Positions 1 to 9,481 of a DNA stretch of 64,000 bases are shown here, in pieces; position 1 is the stretch's first letter; the number at the start of each line of letters is the position of its first letter. The notes below the pieces were generated by a model that was given only the letters and a program-made list of their open reading frames with translations, was not told the origin of the DNA and did no database searches. The position numbers were made by a program, and so were the translations under genes. The stretch covers positions 332,455-396,454 of the forward strand of contig SCUS01000133.1 of NCBI GenBank assembly GCA_004297725.1, read 5' to 3'. Origin of the DNA: Myxococcaceae bacterium. GTDB lineage: Bacteria > Myxococcota_A > Polyangia > Polyangiales > Ga0077539.

Positions 1-1292
1 TGGAAGTCCGTGGAGATCTCCTCCTCGTCCTCGCCAGGCGCCGCGATCACGAGCGCCGTCTGCGGCCCGTGCACCAGCGGCCGCGGCGTGTCGCGCTCGG
101 GCCGGATGGGCGTGTCCGAGGCCACGCACTCGAAGGTGTTCCAGTACCGGGTGGCCACCGCCGAGCCGCCCGGCGGGATGGCCTCGGTCTCCGCGTCGAA
201 GGTGCGCAGCAGCGACTTCACGTGCTCGCTCTCGCGGATGTCGTCGGGGATGTCTCCCCAGGCCGCGACGTGGTGCTGCACCTTCAGGAGCACGTAGTTG
301 CGGTCGAGCTCGGCCCGCTGGTGACCGGTCATGGAGAGCCCGCGGCCGGGCCAGAAGCCCGTGACGGTGCTGCGCCCGTGGCCGACCTTGTTCTCGACCT
401 GCGTCTCCTCGTAGCGGACGCGAGAGCGCCGCTGGCCGTGGTGCGGACGGTACACGTGGGCGTCGTCGTCGTAGGCGCCGAGGGTGAAGCGCGCGGGGTA
501 GTCGTAGACCGGGCGCAGGCCGCCGTCGCCGGGGCTGCGGGGGCTCATGTCGAGCACCGCGCGGGGGTGCGTGAAATCGAAGTCGCGCAGCAGCACGCCG
601 GTGGTGCCCGTGCGGCGGTGCCAGTCGAACCAGAGCACGGTCTCCGAGCCCGCCGTCGAGGAGCCCGCCCCGTCGATGACGCTCACCGCGGCGCCGTCCA
701 TCGTCGGGACCGCCTCCCACGAGTGGCCGTCCTCCACGAGCTGCCAGGTCTCCGCGTCGCCGTCGTGCTTGAAGTAGTAGGAGACGCCCTCCTCCTCGAG
801 CAGCCGCTGCACGAAGTCGAGGTCGGTCTCGCGGTACTGCACGCAGTTCTCGCGGGGCGGGAGCTGATCGAGCGCGCCCTCGAAGGCCAGGGTGCCGTTG
901 CCCTGGTAGACCCCGGCGTCCTTCAGCACCTCCTGGATGATCGTGAGGACGTTGACGTCCTGCCAGATGCGAGAGTTGACCCGCTTCGAGAGCGTCCAGA
1001 GCGAGGGGACCACCACGATGCGCGCGAAGCGGTACATCCCGGTGGAGCCGAGGTCTTCGACCCGGCGCACGATGCCCTTCAACGGTCGGCTCACCGAGCC
1101 GCGCTGGATCTCCAGGCTGACGTTGCGCTCGAACAGCTCCTCGGCGTTGGCCCCGACGTTGCGGTTGGCCAGGACCAACGAGGCCTCGTAGAGGCGGGAC
1201 ATGCCCTCGTCGATGAAGACGTGCACGGGGCGCCAGCCTCCGCCAGGTCCCTCGAAAACAAGCTCCACCTCGGCGCGCGGCGCTTCGCTCAT
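1..1292 (-). CDS. vgrG: Type VI secretion spike protein VgrG (TssI), N-terminal part
   Basis: This gene is absent from the ORF track because it runs off the left edge; about 430 codons are visible. The product starts MSEAPRAEVELVFEG and keeps the VgrG pattern of a phage-tail gp27-like hub: an early 'LYEASLVLANRN' segment, then 'NCVQYRETDLDFVQRLLEEEG' and 'SYYFKHDG', which are hallmarks of the Vgr/late-control-D domain. VgrG trimers tip the T6SS tube and carry effectors. The gp5-like needle and any C-terminal effector lie beyond the edge. The ATG at 1292 is preceded by GGAG about 8 nt upstream. It follows hslO on the same strand after a 151-nt gap. Which effector or adaptor it carries cannot be seen here. 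Confidence 0.9.
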   Translation of the reverse strand, partial: MSEAPRAEVELVFEGPGGGWRPVHVFIDEGMSRLYEASLVLANRNVGANAEELFERNVSLEIQRGSVSRPLKGIVRRVEDLGSTGMYRFARIVVVPSLWTLSKRVNSRIWQDVNVLTIIQEVLKDAGVYQGNGTLAFEGALDQLPPRENCVQYRETDLDFVQRLLEEEGVSYYFKHDGDAETWQLVEDGHSWEAVPTMDGAAVSVIDGAGSSTAGSETVLWFDWHRRTGTTGVLLRDFDFTHPRAVLDMSPRSPGDGGLRPVYDYPARFTLGAYDDDAHVYRPHHGQRRSRVRYEETQVENKVGHGRSTVTGFWPGRGLSMTGHQRAELDRNYVLLKVQHHVAAWGDIPDDIRESEHVKSLLRTFDAETEAIPPGGSAVATRYWNTFECVASDTPIRPERDTPRPLVHGPQTALVIAAPGEDEEEISTDF

Positions 1293-1443
1293 GCTCGAAC
1301 TCCGTTCAGGGGGGTCTATCGCTCAGCCGAAGCAGCGCGCTCGGTTCGCTGGACTCATCCAGCGGACACGCTCCGCGTCGGACGGGCGGACGATACACCA
1401 CGCCCCCACGGCCCACCAACAGGCCTCCTCCCGGTATCTGCTT

Positions 1444-2301
1444 TCAGTCGACCGCCAGCAGCGTCTTGAGCTCGCTCACGGGGAAGCGGTACTCGACGTG
1501 GCAGTAGTCGCACTCGATCTCAAGATCCTTGCCCTCGGCGATGAGCGACTCGAGCTCCGCCGGGGGCAGCGTGGAGAGCGTCGCCCGAAGCCGCTGCGAG
1601 TCGCACCGGCACTGGTATCGCACCGCCCCGGAGCCCACCACCGTGTAGGGCATCAGGTACAGCAGCTCGGCCAGCAGGGTCTGCGGCGTCGTCGCGTCGT
1701 CCTTCAAGAACGTCGACATCGGCGGGAAGTCCTCGAGCCGCGCCGTCATCACCGCGAGCTGCCCCTCCCCCAGCTCGGGCAGCAGCTGCACCAGGTAGCC
1801 CCCGGCAGCCACCACCTCGTCGCCGTCCATCACGGTGCACACCGCGATCGCCGAGGCCACCTGCTCGGACTCCTGGAGGTAGGCCATCAGCGACGCCGAC
1901 ACCCCGCCCGATCCGGTGATGCGCACCACGCCCTTGTGGGCGCTGCCCCGTGGGAGGGTGCGGGTCACCTGGAGCACCGCGCCGTCGCCCAGCACCAGCG
2001 TTCCCCCGCGGGTGCGCTGCACCAGCGCCCGGGCGCCTCCGTCGGGGTGCGAGTCCGCGATGAGCGCGTCGCGCCCCACCGCCGACTGCAGCACGCCCTG
2101 CACCCGCAGGTCGGGCGCCATCGTCTCGCGCACCATGATGGTGCCGGTCACCAGCTCGCCGAGCCAGCGGGCCTCGTCGCCCTTCACCCGCTGCGCGGCC
2201 ACGATCGCCTTCACCGTGTCCGTCGTCCGCAGCGCCACCACCCGGAACGACCCGTCGTCCGTGATCGCCCGCACCACCTCGTCCTGTCGCTCGTTCAGCA
2301 T
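1444..2301 (-). CDS. hslO: Redox-regulated molecular chaperone Hsp33
   Basis: The 285-residue protein has the usual Hsp33 length and the C-terminal redox-switch zinc site C231-x-C233 plus C264-x2-C267, with 30 residues between the two pairs (the family spacing is about 27-32). Hsp33 is a cytosolic holdase activated by oxidative unfolding, when the four cysteines release zinc and form disulfides. The conserved fold is also evident in 'LGELVTGTIMVRETMAPDLRVQGVLQS' and 'GYLVQLLPE' (split here only as signatures). The start is the ATG at 2301. It is divergent from the secreted repeat protein at 2397, with 95 nt between them. All four zinc ligands are intact, so it is probably functional. Confidence 0.95.
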   Translation of the reverse strand: MLNERQDEVVRAITDDGSFRVVALRTTDTVKAIVAAQRVKGDEARWLGELVTGTIMVRETMAPDLRVQGVLQSAVGRDALIADSHPDGGARALVQRTRGGTLVLGDGAVLQVTRTLPRGSAHKGVVRITGSGGVSASLMAYLQESEQVASAIAVCTVMDGDEVVAAGGYLVQLLPELGEGQLAVMTARLEDFPPMSTFLKDDATTPQTLLAELLYLMPYTVVGSGAVRYQCRCDSQRLRATLSTLPPAELESLIAEGKDLEIECDYCHVEYRFPVSELKTLLAVD

Positions 2302-2396
2302 CGTCGAATCTTCATAGCATCGCCCGGGACGGCGGCGTCAGCTCCGGGTGATAGGCTCCGCCGCCCTCGAACGACCGCCCACCAGGAGCGAACCCG

Positions 2397-3797
2397 ATGC
2401 GTCGACCCGATTCCATCGTTGGCCTCACCCTCCACCTCGCCCGCCAGCGCTTCGGCGCCGCCGCCGTACGGCGCTCGGCCCTCCTCGCGGGCGCCCTCGG
2501 GGTCGGCGCCGTCGCCCTCGCCGCGCTCCACCCCTGCGCCCCGACGCCTCCGCCGCCGGTAGCCCGCGCGCAGACCCGCGCCGTCGCGTGGTCGCTCGGT
2601 CACTGCGCCACCAGACGCGTCGCGTGCGTCACCGACGCCATGTGCGGCGCCGGCGATCGATGCGTCGACCCGCTGCGCCTGGGCGCTCGCATCCGCGAGG
2701 TCGCCCCCCGGGACGAGAGCGTCAACGTCTACCCTCACCTCGCGGTCGACGGCGACGGCTACGGCGTCGTGTGGACCGCCGTGAGCGAGGAGACCGCGGA
2801 CATCTGGTTCGCGCGCCTCGACGCCGAGGGCAGGCGCCGCGGCGCCCCGGTGCAGCTCACCCGCGGAGGAGCCTTGCGGCTGCGTCCTCGCCTCGCCCGC
2901 GGCCCGGCGGGCTGGGCCGTCGGCTGGCTCGACGTGAGCGAAGACGGCATCGCCAGCCAGGTGCTGCGCCTCGATCCCAGCGGCCGGCCGCAGGGCGCTC
3001 CGGTCTCGCTCGACGGCGACCTCGCGGTGCTCTCCACCGTCGTCGCCGCGGGGCCGCAATACGGGGTCGGGTATTTCTCCGCCAGCGCGTCCAGCCAGAT
3101 CAGCGTGCGCCTCGCGCGCTTCGGTCAGGATGGCGCGATCGCCGCGCCCGTCACCGTCGCCGCCAACCAGCTCGTGCTCGGCATGGTCGGCCTCGCCCCC
3201 CTCGGCGACGGCTTCTCCGTCGGCTGGAACCACTTCGTGCCCCGCGACGAGCGCGCCGAGACCTTCGTCGCCCGCGTCTCGGCCGGCGGCGCCGTCGCTC
3301 CCTCGGTGCGCCTCGACGCTCACGCGGGACGCAACGGCTCGATCGCCCTCGACGCCGTCGACGGCCAGGTGGGCGCCGTCTGGGAAGACCAGTTCGACGA
3401 CGCCGACGACACCTTCCGCAACGGCCTGGCCTTCGGCGGAGTCTCCAGCTCGGGCGCGGCGCTGCCCCGCAAGGCCGTGACCGACCGCCGCGCGTTGAAC
3501 GTCGAGCCCTCGCTGGTCGCCGCGGGAGCCCAGCACGGCCTGGTGTTCACCCGCCTCGACGACGAGACCCCGACGGTGCAGTTCGGCCGGCTCGACGCCT
3601 CCGGGGCCCTCGTCGGCTCGCTCACCCAGCTCAACGGCCGCGCCTCCCTCGGCGCCCTCGGCACCCTCGCCTGGAACGGCCGGGGCTACGCCGCCGCCTG
3701 GACCCAGCTCGACACCGACGGCATCACCCTGCGCTTCGCCCGCCTCGACGCCAACGGTCGCCGCGTCGGCGCGGAGGTGCCCATCAGCGCGCATTGA
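2397..3797 (+). CDS. Secreted repeat protein of unknown function (propeller-like repeats)
   Basis: I do not recognise a named family. The 466-residue product has a hydrophobic, alanine-rich N-terminal segment (about residues 25-45) that could be a signal peptide or anchor, then a short Cys-rich stretch (CATRRVACVTDAMCGAGDRC). After that come repeated units resembling 'GYGVVWT...IWFARLDAEGRR.GAPVQLT' spaced about 50-60 residues apart, running to the C-terminus. Such repeats usually build beta-propellers and are common in myxobacterial exported proteins. The ATG has a good upstream AGGAG. The gene lies between hslO (divergent) and a giant metalloprotease on the same strand, with a possible terminator at its end. 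Confidence 0.6.
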   Translation: MRRPDSIVGLTLHLARQRFGAAAVRRSALLAGALGVGAVALAALHPCAPTPPPPVARAQTRAVAWSLGHCATRRVACVTDAMCGAGDRCVDPLRLGARIREVAPRDESVNVYPHLAVDGDGYGVVWTAVSEETADIWFARLDAEGRRRGAPVQLTRGGALRLRPRLARGPAGWAVGWLDVSEDGIASQVLRLDPSGRPQGAPVSLDGDLAVLSTVVAAGPQYGVGYFSASASSQISVRLARFGQDGAIAAPVTVAANQLVLGMVGLAPLGDGFSVGWNHFVPRDERAETFVARVSAGGAVAPSVRLDAHAGRNGSIALDAVDGQVGAVWEDQFDDADDTFRNGLAFGGVSSSGAALPRKAVTDRRALNVEPSLVAAGAQHGLVFTRLDDETPTVQFGRLDASGALVGSLTQLNGRASLGALGTLAWNGRGYAAAWTQLDTDGITLRFARLDANGRRVGAEVPISAH

Positions 3798-3821
3798 CCC
3801 CGGTGGTTCACCCCCCGGGGT
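3797..3821 (+). terminator. Possible hairpin terminator after the secreted repeat protein
   Basis: ACCCCGG and CCGGGGT form a 7-bp stem with an 11-nt loop that begins at the last base of the stop codon of the preceding gene. There is no T-run, so this is a stem-loop candidate rather than a proven intrinsic terminator. Confidence 0.3.
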
Positions 3822-3935
3822 AAGCCGTAGTAGCGTCCGCCCCGCCTCTGTCTCCGCCGTCGGGCGCACGCCCGCCGGTCGGGACGCCCGCGCATCGCCC
3901 ACCCAACGTCCCCGTTGAAGGAGCTATTCCTCCCC

Positions 3936-6900
3936 ATGGCCCGTACTCCGGTACTTCGCACCCCCTGGCGCTCGCTCGCGGTGCTCTGCCTCACCGCCCT
4001 CTCGGCCGGTGGCATGGACTGCGCGCAGGAGCGCGACCCCATCAACCGAGTCCGCGAGAACGCGCTGCCGAAGTCGTTCTTCGTCGGCGCCAACTACACC
4101 GACCAGGCCGACGACCCGGAGTTCTACGCGAACAACTTCGTCGTCGACGGCACCGCCGACAACTCGATGATGCCCGTCGGCACCTACGACGACGTCGACC
4201 GCATCCGCTGGGAGGTCCAGGAGGACTTCCTGCTGGCGCGCAAGTCGTACGAGTACGTCGAGGGCAGCGAGGGCCGCGCCGCGGGCGCGCAGCGCACCCC
4301 GCACGGCGTCATCGTCGCGGCGTACCGCATCGAGAGCCACTTCGACCAGCGCCGCGCGTACAACCCGACCACCGGCGAGGAGATCAACGTCGTCGAGGAG
4401 AACGTCACCGACCGGCGGTGGCACCAGCGCGATTTCATCCGCGTCGACTGGTCGCGCAACCTCGTGAACAACCCCGACTGGTCGTGGGTCTGGTACGGCT
4501 CGGTCTTCGGCGAGATGTCCTTCTCCCCGGTGGCCTGGAACGAGACCAACCCCGCCTCGCCGGACGCCAACAACTTCTGCGAGATGACCGCCGGCATGGT
4601 GCGCGACACCACCACCGGCGCCTGCGTGGCCGCGACCAACCCGCGCAACCACCCCGGCGGCTACCTGGACATCACCTCGAAGTGGCTCGTCAACCCGGAG
4701 AACTCCAGCCTCTTCGAAGAGCCGATTCCCACCTGCCTCATCGCCAACTTCTTCGCCAACGGCCCGGTCTACTCCTGCGCCCAGCAGGAGACCGTCATCC
4801 GCACCTCCTTCCGCCGCGTGGAGGATCGCGACTTCGAGCCGCTGGAGCTCACCCGGCAGCCCTACGACCTCGTCGGCGGGCCGCGCGCCGAGCGCAACGG
4901 CTATGACCCCGGATACGGCCTCGTCGACCACAACTTCCACCGCTTCGCGATGATCCACAACCTCTGGCAGAGGTCGCACCTCTCGCCCGCGGTCGAGTGC
5001 AGCGTCAACGCCGACGCCGACAACGACGGCACCGCCGACGCCTGCGGCAGCTCCTCCAGCGCCGAGCGCGCGGGCTCGCAGTGCGACGTCATCATGCACC
5101 GCTGCACGATCCCGTACCGCCGCCGCGAGGTGCGCCCGATCGCCTACTACACCAACACCGACATGCCCCCGGAGATGCAGGACCACGTGGTGGTCCCCGG
5201 CGCCGAGGGCAACGACACGTACCGCTTCCCGACGCCCGCCGAGGTGGCCTCCAACCGCTTCGTCCGCGGCGCCTCGGAGGACATCATCGACTCCTGGAAC
5301 CGCGCGATCATGTCCGCGATCGCCAACTCCCGCGAGGTCGAGTGCCGCCGCACCGGCGGCGACCGCGCGGCCTGCCACGCGCAGTACTTCGACAACGCCG
5401 TCGAGCCCCAGGGCGACGCCGCCTGGCTCGCCGAGCGGCCGAAGAGCAGCAACGGCCCCGCGGTGGTCATCTGCCACAACCCCGTGCGCGCCGACGACTC
5501 CTCCGCCTGCCGCGAGCCCGGCTACGCCGCCCGCCTCGGCGACGTGCGCTTCAACCACATCACGTACATCCCGGGCCGCACCCGCGCGCCCTTCGGCGGC
5601 ATCGCCCACTGGGGCTTCGACCCGCTCACCGGCGAGGTCGTCTCCAACGGCGGCACCAACATCGGCCGCTCGGCCGAGTACGCCGCCGCCCAGCAGCGCG
5701 ACTTCATCCTCCTCGCCCTCGGCGAGCTCGACGTCACGGACTATGTGAACGGCGCCGCCTCGACGCGCTTCGCCAACGTGGTGCGCAACCCCGCGAGCCA
5801 GCAGCGCCGGCGCTTCAGCGACCAGGACATCGCCCAGCGCGTGCTCGCGGTCAACGGCACCAACGCCGCCCGCGACCTCGGGCTCCGCGCCCAGGCGCAG
5901 GCCTCCCCCGCCGCCGCGCTCGCGCAGCACGACCGCACCTTCCAGGACTCCGCCCCGGTTGGGCCCAGCGCCACCCGCACGGCGGCGCGCGTCGAGGCCA
6001 ACCAGGCCGCGCTGCGCAACACCACCCTCGAGGCCGACATGGTCGACGAGAGCTGGCTCGCCAACCTCGGCTTCGACCCCCGCTCGCAGCGCACCCAGTC
6101 GCTGCTCGACCAGGCCTCGCCGCTGCGCCGGATGGACCCGGAGGTCGCCGAGACCACCTGGCACTCGCTGCTGCAGCGCCTCGAGCACCGCGGGTTCTGC
6201 TTCCAGGACATGGGCGCCGCGCCGATGATCGGGAGCGTCGACCTGCAGGGCGTCGCGCGGTACTTCGCGCGCAAGTACGCCGCCGCCTCGCCCGCCGAGC
6301 GCTCCCGGCGCATCTACAACGACCTGCGCATCGAGGCCTACAAGGGCATCGCGCTGCACGAGATCGGCCACTCGCTCGGGCTCTACCACGTGCCCGTGTC
6401 GAGCTACGACTCGATGAACTACAACCCGCAGTACTGGCAGCTGCGCACGCGCAACGGCGCGGCCACGCAGACCTGCACGCCGGTGTGCACTGTGAACAAC
6501 TGCACCAACACCCGCAACGCCGACCAGAACCAGGACAACTGCATGGGTCCGCGGTACCTCGACCCGGCCTCGGACGAGGAGCTCGGCCTCGCGGAGGGCT
6601 CGGAGCCGCACGCGGGCATCGACTACTTCGGCAACACCTCCGTCATGGAGTACCAGTGGGAGCGCTTCGACGAGACCGTCGGCATCGGGTCGTATGACCA
6701 CTACGCGATGGGCATCCTCTACGGCCGCGTGCTCGAGACCATGGAGTCCGACCCCGCCCGCGGCGGCATGACCCCGGAGCGGCAGAACGACTACGGCCAG
6801 CGGCTCGTCACGCAGCTCTCGGACCTCGACCAGATCCGCTGGGACGACCCGGTGCTCGACGGCGGCGCGCAGGTGCTGCCGATCCACTACACCGAGCTCG

Positions 6901-8507
6901 CCCGGCAGATGGCGATCTTCGACCCGGCGCAGTGCCGCGACGCCACCCCCGAGGAGAAGGCCCGCTACGCCTGGCGCCTCGTCGACGGCAAGATCTGCCG
7001 CCTCCACCCGCGCGACCACGCGGCGATGGTCGACTTCGAGACCGGCCCCGTGTCCGCGGGCTCCACCCGCGACGCGCCCTCGTGGCGCACCCGGGCGAAC
7101 GCCAACACCGGCGGCAACCACCTGCGCTGGGGCTACCGCGTCGCCTGGGACATCGGCACGGGCTACCCCCACATCAACTACTTCGACCAGGGCGCGGACG
7201 TCTACGAGGTCACCCAGTCGAGCATCCGCAAGTACGAGCTGACCTACCCCTCGCTCTACTTCCGCCGCAACAACCGCGAGTTCTCGCAGTGGGGCATCCC
7301 CGCGTACCTCTCGCGCAACATCTTCCGACGCCTGCGCGGCTACCACTGGAGCGTGGCGCGCGACTCGGCCTACTACAGCTCGGCGTTCAGCCCGGCGACC
7401 TACCAGCAGGTCGCGCGCGACGACAACTGGATGCGCCCGCTCATCATGGCGGGCACGGACATCTTCGACTTCTTCGCGAAGGTCATCCTCCGCCCCGAGG
7501 CGGGCCTCTTCGAGCAGATGCCCGCGGCCGACGCGCTCCCCGGGCGGCGCCCGCTCTTCGACGCGGCCGAGGCGGGCAGCGACCTCACGCCCGACTTCGA
7601 GATCGGCCTCGTCGACGGCCGCTTCATCGGCGAGGAGTACGACAACCGCGTGGGCGGCTCGTGGGACTACCACTCGTACCTGATCCACGCGGGCTCGTAC
7701 CCGGAGAAGCCCATCGCGGCGATCATGCTGACCGACACGCGGCCGACCTTCTCGTCGATCTCGCGCGGGCTCTACCTCGACGGCCGGGAGTTCCAGGTGA
7801 ACTTCCGCACCGACATGCCGCAGGCCTTCGACCGCCTGCTCGGCGGCGTGCTCGCGGAGGACTGGGACACCGTCGCCATGCACGTCCCGACCGTCCCGGT
7901 CGGCGGCACCGCCGGGCTCCCGGCGCTCGAGCCCAGCGTGCTCCCGCTCTGGACCGTCGGGAGCCGCACCGCCCCCGCGGAGCCCCGCCGCCCCGCCGGC
8001 TCGCGGCTGCTCTTCCCCAACATCGGGTACCGCCAGCAGCTCCCGATGGTCGTGTGGTCGATGCTGTTCTCCTCGCTCAACAGCAACCTCGACACCATCC
8101 ACCGCATGCGCGTCTACACCGAGGGTGGCCCGGAGTCCGTGGACATCGCCGAGAGCGAGCGCACGCGCTTCCGCAACCCCGAGACGGGCATCACCTACGT
8201 CGCTCGGCGCTACGGCCCCGACTCGGTCGACGGCGAGGCCATCGACAGCGGCATCGCGTCGCGCATGATCGCCCACGCCAACGAGCTCCTGGTGGCCGCC
8301 TACCAGGTGCGCGTCGACGAGCGCGACCAGCCGGTCTACAACCCCGACGGCTCGGTCGACGCCGTGCTGCTCCGCGGCCAGCTCGTGCCGGCCAACGCCG
8401 ACAGCCAGCGCCACACCATCGCCGTGACGCGCTTCCGCAACTACGTCGGCCTGATCGACGCCACCCGCTACGCCTCGCGCCTCCTCGGGTACGGCACGCT
8501 CCGCTGA
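3936..8507 (+). CDS. Large exported zinc-dependent metalloprotease (DUF4953/DUF5117-like metzincin)
   Basis: The predicted protein is 1523 residues. A metzincin zinc site HEIGHSLGLYH starts at H808, with E809 as the general base, and is followed about 100 residues later by 'SVMEYQ' and 'GIGSYDHYAMG'. This Met-turn arrangement is typical of the DUF4953-type zinc metalloproteases. An N-terminal hydrophobic stretch ending near a cysteine (LTALSAGGMDC) suggests export. It is not a canonical lipobox, because D precedes C. I start at ATG 3936 because the TTG start used by the track at 3915 overlaps the AAGGAG ribosome-binding site. Substrate is unknown; an extracellular role in feeding or matrix turnover is inference. 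Confidence 0.8.
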   Translation: MARTPVLRTPWRSLAVLCLTALSAGGMDCAQERDPINRVRENALPKSFFVGANYTDQADDPEFYANNFVVDGTADNSMMPVGTYDDVDRIRWEVQEDFLLARKSYEYVEGSEGRAAGAQRTPHGVIVAAYRIESHFDQRRAYNPTTGEEINVVEENVTDRRWHQRDFIRVDWSRNLVNNPDWSWVWYGSVFGEMSFSPVAWNETNPASPDANNFCEMTAGMVRDTTTGACVAATNPRNHPGGYLDITSKWLVNPENSSLFEEPIPTCLIANFFANGPVYSCAQQETVIRTSFRRVEDRDFEPLELTRQPYDLVGGPRAERNGYDPGYGLVDHNFHRFAMIHNLWQRSHLSPAVECSVNADADNDGTADACGSSSSAERAGSQCDVIMHRCTIPYRRREVRPIAYYTNTDMPPEMQDHVVVPGAEGNDTYRFPTPAEVASNRFVRGASEDIIDSWNRAIMSAIANSREVECRRTGGDRAACHAQYFDNAVEPQGDAAWLAERPKSSNGPAVVICHNPVRADDSSACREPGYAARLGDVRFNHITYIPGRTRAPFGGIAHWGFDPLTGEVVSNGGTNIGRSAEYAAAQQRDFILLALGELDVTDYVNGAASTRFANVVRNPASQQRRRFSDQDIAQRVLAVNGTNAARDLGLRAQAQASPAAALAQHDRTFQDSAPVGPSATRTAARVEANQAALRNTTLEADMVDESWLANLGFDPRSQRTQSLLDQASPLRRMDPEVAETTWHSLLQRLEHRGFCFQDMGAAPMIGSVDLQGVARYFARKYAAASPAERSRRIYNDLRIEAYKGIALHEIGHSLGLYHVPVSSYDSMNYNPQYWQLRTRNGAATQTCTPVCTVNNCTNTRNADQNQDNCMGPRYLDPASDEELGLAEGSEPHAGIDYFGNTSVMEYQWERFDETVGIGSYDHYAMGILYGRVLETMESDPARGGMTPERQNDYGQRLVTQLSDLDQIRWDDPVLDGGAQVLPIHYTELARQMAIFDPAQCRDATPEEKARYAWRLVDGKICRLHPRDHAAMVDFETGPVSAGSTRDAPSWRTRANANTGGNHLRWGYRVAWDIGTGYPHINYFDQGADVYEVTQSSIRKYELTYPSLYFRRNNREFSQWGIPAYLSRNIFRRLRGYHWSVARDSAYYSSAFSPATYQQVARDDNWMRPLIMAGTDIFDFFAKVILRPEAGLFEQMPAADALPGRRPLFDAAEAGSDLTPDFEIGLVDGRFIGEEYDNRVGGSWDYHSYLIHAGSYPEKPIAAIMLTDTRPTFSSISRGLYLDGREFQVNFRTDMPQAFDRLLGGVLAEDWDTVAMHVPTVPVGGTAGLPALEPSVLPLWTVGSRTAPAEPRRPAGSRLLFPNIGYRQQLPMVVWSMLFSSLNSNLDTIHRMRVYTEGGPESVDIAESERTRFRNPETGITYVARRYGPDSVDGEAIDSGIASRMIAHANELLVAAYQVRVDERDQPVYNPDGSVDAVLLRGQLVPANADSQRHTIAVTRFRNYVGLIDATRYASRLLGYGTLR

Positions 8508-8528
8508 GCGCTGCTGCCTCCGACGCAT

Positions 8529-8551
8529 CGCCGCGATAGAGTGTCGCGGCG
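8529..8551 (+). promoter_or_regulatory. Perfect 8-bp hairpin abutting a start codon, overlapping a -10-like box
   Basis: CGCCGCGA and TCGCGGCG are exact reverse complements around a 7-nt loop, and the second arm ends at the base before the ATG at 8552. The loop contains TAGAGT (8537-8542), a possible -10 element 9 nt before the start. No Shine-Dalgarno is present. The element could be a promoter dyad, or could hide the start codon if transcription began further upstream. Confidence 0.35.
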
Positions 8552-9469
8552 ATGATCCCTCCTGGCGCACGCCGCCGCACCTCCCTGCTCCTCCTCGCCA
8601 CCGCCCTCGGGCTCGGTTGCATCTTCAGCGCCCGCCGGGCCGCCACCGACTCGGCCGACGGCGCGCCCCGCTGGATCGCCCTCCGCGACCGCGCTCCCTC
8701 GGACGGCGGCGTGCCGGACGCGCCCGCCCCCCGCAGCGCGGCCGGGCCTGCGGTGATCGACCGCGCGACGCTGCCCCGCTGCCCCGAAGGGTCGGTCTAC
8801 GTCCCGGGCGGACGCTTCTCCATGGGCAGCCCCGAGGGACAGGGCGCGCCCGACGAGCACCCGCAGCACACCGTGCTGCTGCGCGGGTACTGCCTCGACC
8901 GCACCGAGGTCACCGTCGACGCGTACACCCGCTGCGTGCGCGCGGGCGCCTGCACCCGCCCGGTGGCCACGCTGCCCGAGGGGGCGCAGCCGGTGTCGGG
9001 CGTCGACTGGCACCAGTCCGAGGGCTTCTGCCGCTACGTCGGCGGCAGGCTGCCCACCGAGGCCGAGTGGGAGTTCGCCGCGCGCGGCACCGACGGCCGC
9101 CGCTACCCCTGGGGCAACGACGACCCCGCCAGCTGCGAGCGCCTCGACTGGACCTTCGGCAACGAGAGCTGCGGCGGCGTCGGCCCGAGCGCCGTGGGCA
9201 CGCACCCGACCGGCGCGTCGCCCTTCGGCGTGCTCGACCTCTCGGGCAACGTCTGGGAGTGGACCGCGGACTGGTACGCCCGCTCCTACGACGCCGCGAT
9301 GCAGGAGAACCCCGCGGGGCCCGCCGAGGGCTCGGCGCGCGTCACCCGCGGCGGAGGCTTCAACAACGACCAGGTCGAGCGGCAGCGCGCCACCTTCCGC
9401 GAGGGGCAGCACCCCAACTTCCATGACTACGACCTGGGCGTGCGCTGCGCGTACGACCCGAGCTCGTAG
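8552..9469 (+). CDS. FGE-sulfatase-fold (SUMF1-like) lipoprotein, catalytic cysteines absent
   Basis: The 305-residue protein begins with a lipoprotein signal (lipobox LGLGC, cysteine near residue 23), then a low-complexity linker. A complete FGE-sulfatase domain follows: 'FSMGSPEGQGAPDEHPQHTV' with 'EVTVDAYTRC', 'PTEAEWEFAARG', 'LSGNVWEWTADWY' and 'TRGGGFNND'. True formylglycine-generating enzymes carry a Cys-x4-Cys pair in the segment after RGGS. Here that segment reads FNNDQVERQR with no cysteine, so sulfatase-activating activity is unlikely. The fold is widely reused in envelope proteins and in substrate-binding or ergothioneine-type enzymes. The radical SAM gene starts 12 nt downstream. 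Confidence 0.85.
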   Translation: MIPPGARRRTSLLLLATALGLGCIFSARRAATDSADGAPRWIALRDRAPSDGGVPDAPAPRSAAGPAVIDRATLPRCPEGSVYVPGGRFSMGSPEGQGAPDEHPQHTVLLRGYCLDRTEVTVDAYTRCVRAGACTRPVATLPEGAQPVSGVDWHQSEGFCRYVGGRLPTEAEWEFAARGTDGRRYPWGNDDPASCERLDWTFGNESCGGVGPSAVGTHPTGASPFGVLDLSGNVWEWTADWYARSYDAAMQENPAGPAEGSARVTRGGGFNNDQVERQRATFREGQHPNFHDYDLGVRCAYDPSS

Positions 9470-9481
9470 GCTGACGCCCCG

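Noticed and set aside
1347-1364. Hairpin CGCTGGA-CTCA-TCCAGCG between hslO and vgrG
   Set aside because: The 7-bp stem is perfect but has no T-run and may be chance in this GC-rich gap; not strong enough to call a terminator.
69-1469. Long plus-strand ORF of 466 aa
   Set aside because: It is antisense to vgrG and is Arg/Ala/Val-rich without domains; the minus-strand VgrG reading is clear.
3924-8570. Minus-strand ORF of 1548 aa antisense to the metalloprotease
   Set aside because: It is low-complexity Val/Ala/Arg-rich sequence caused by high GC; the plus strand has the HEIGHSLGLYH protease.
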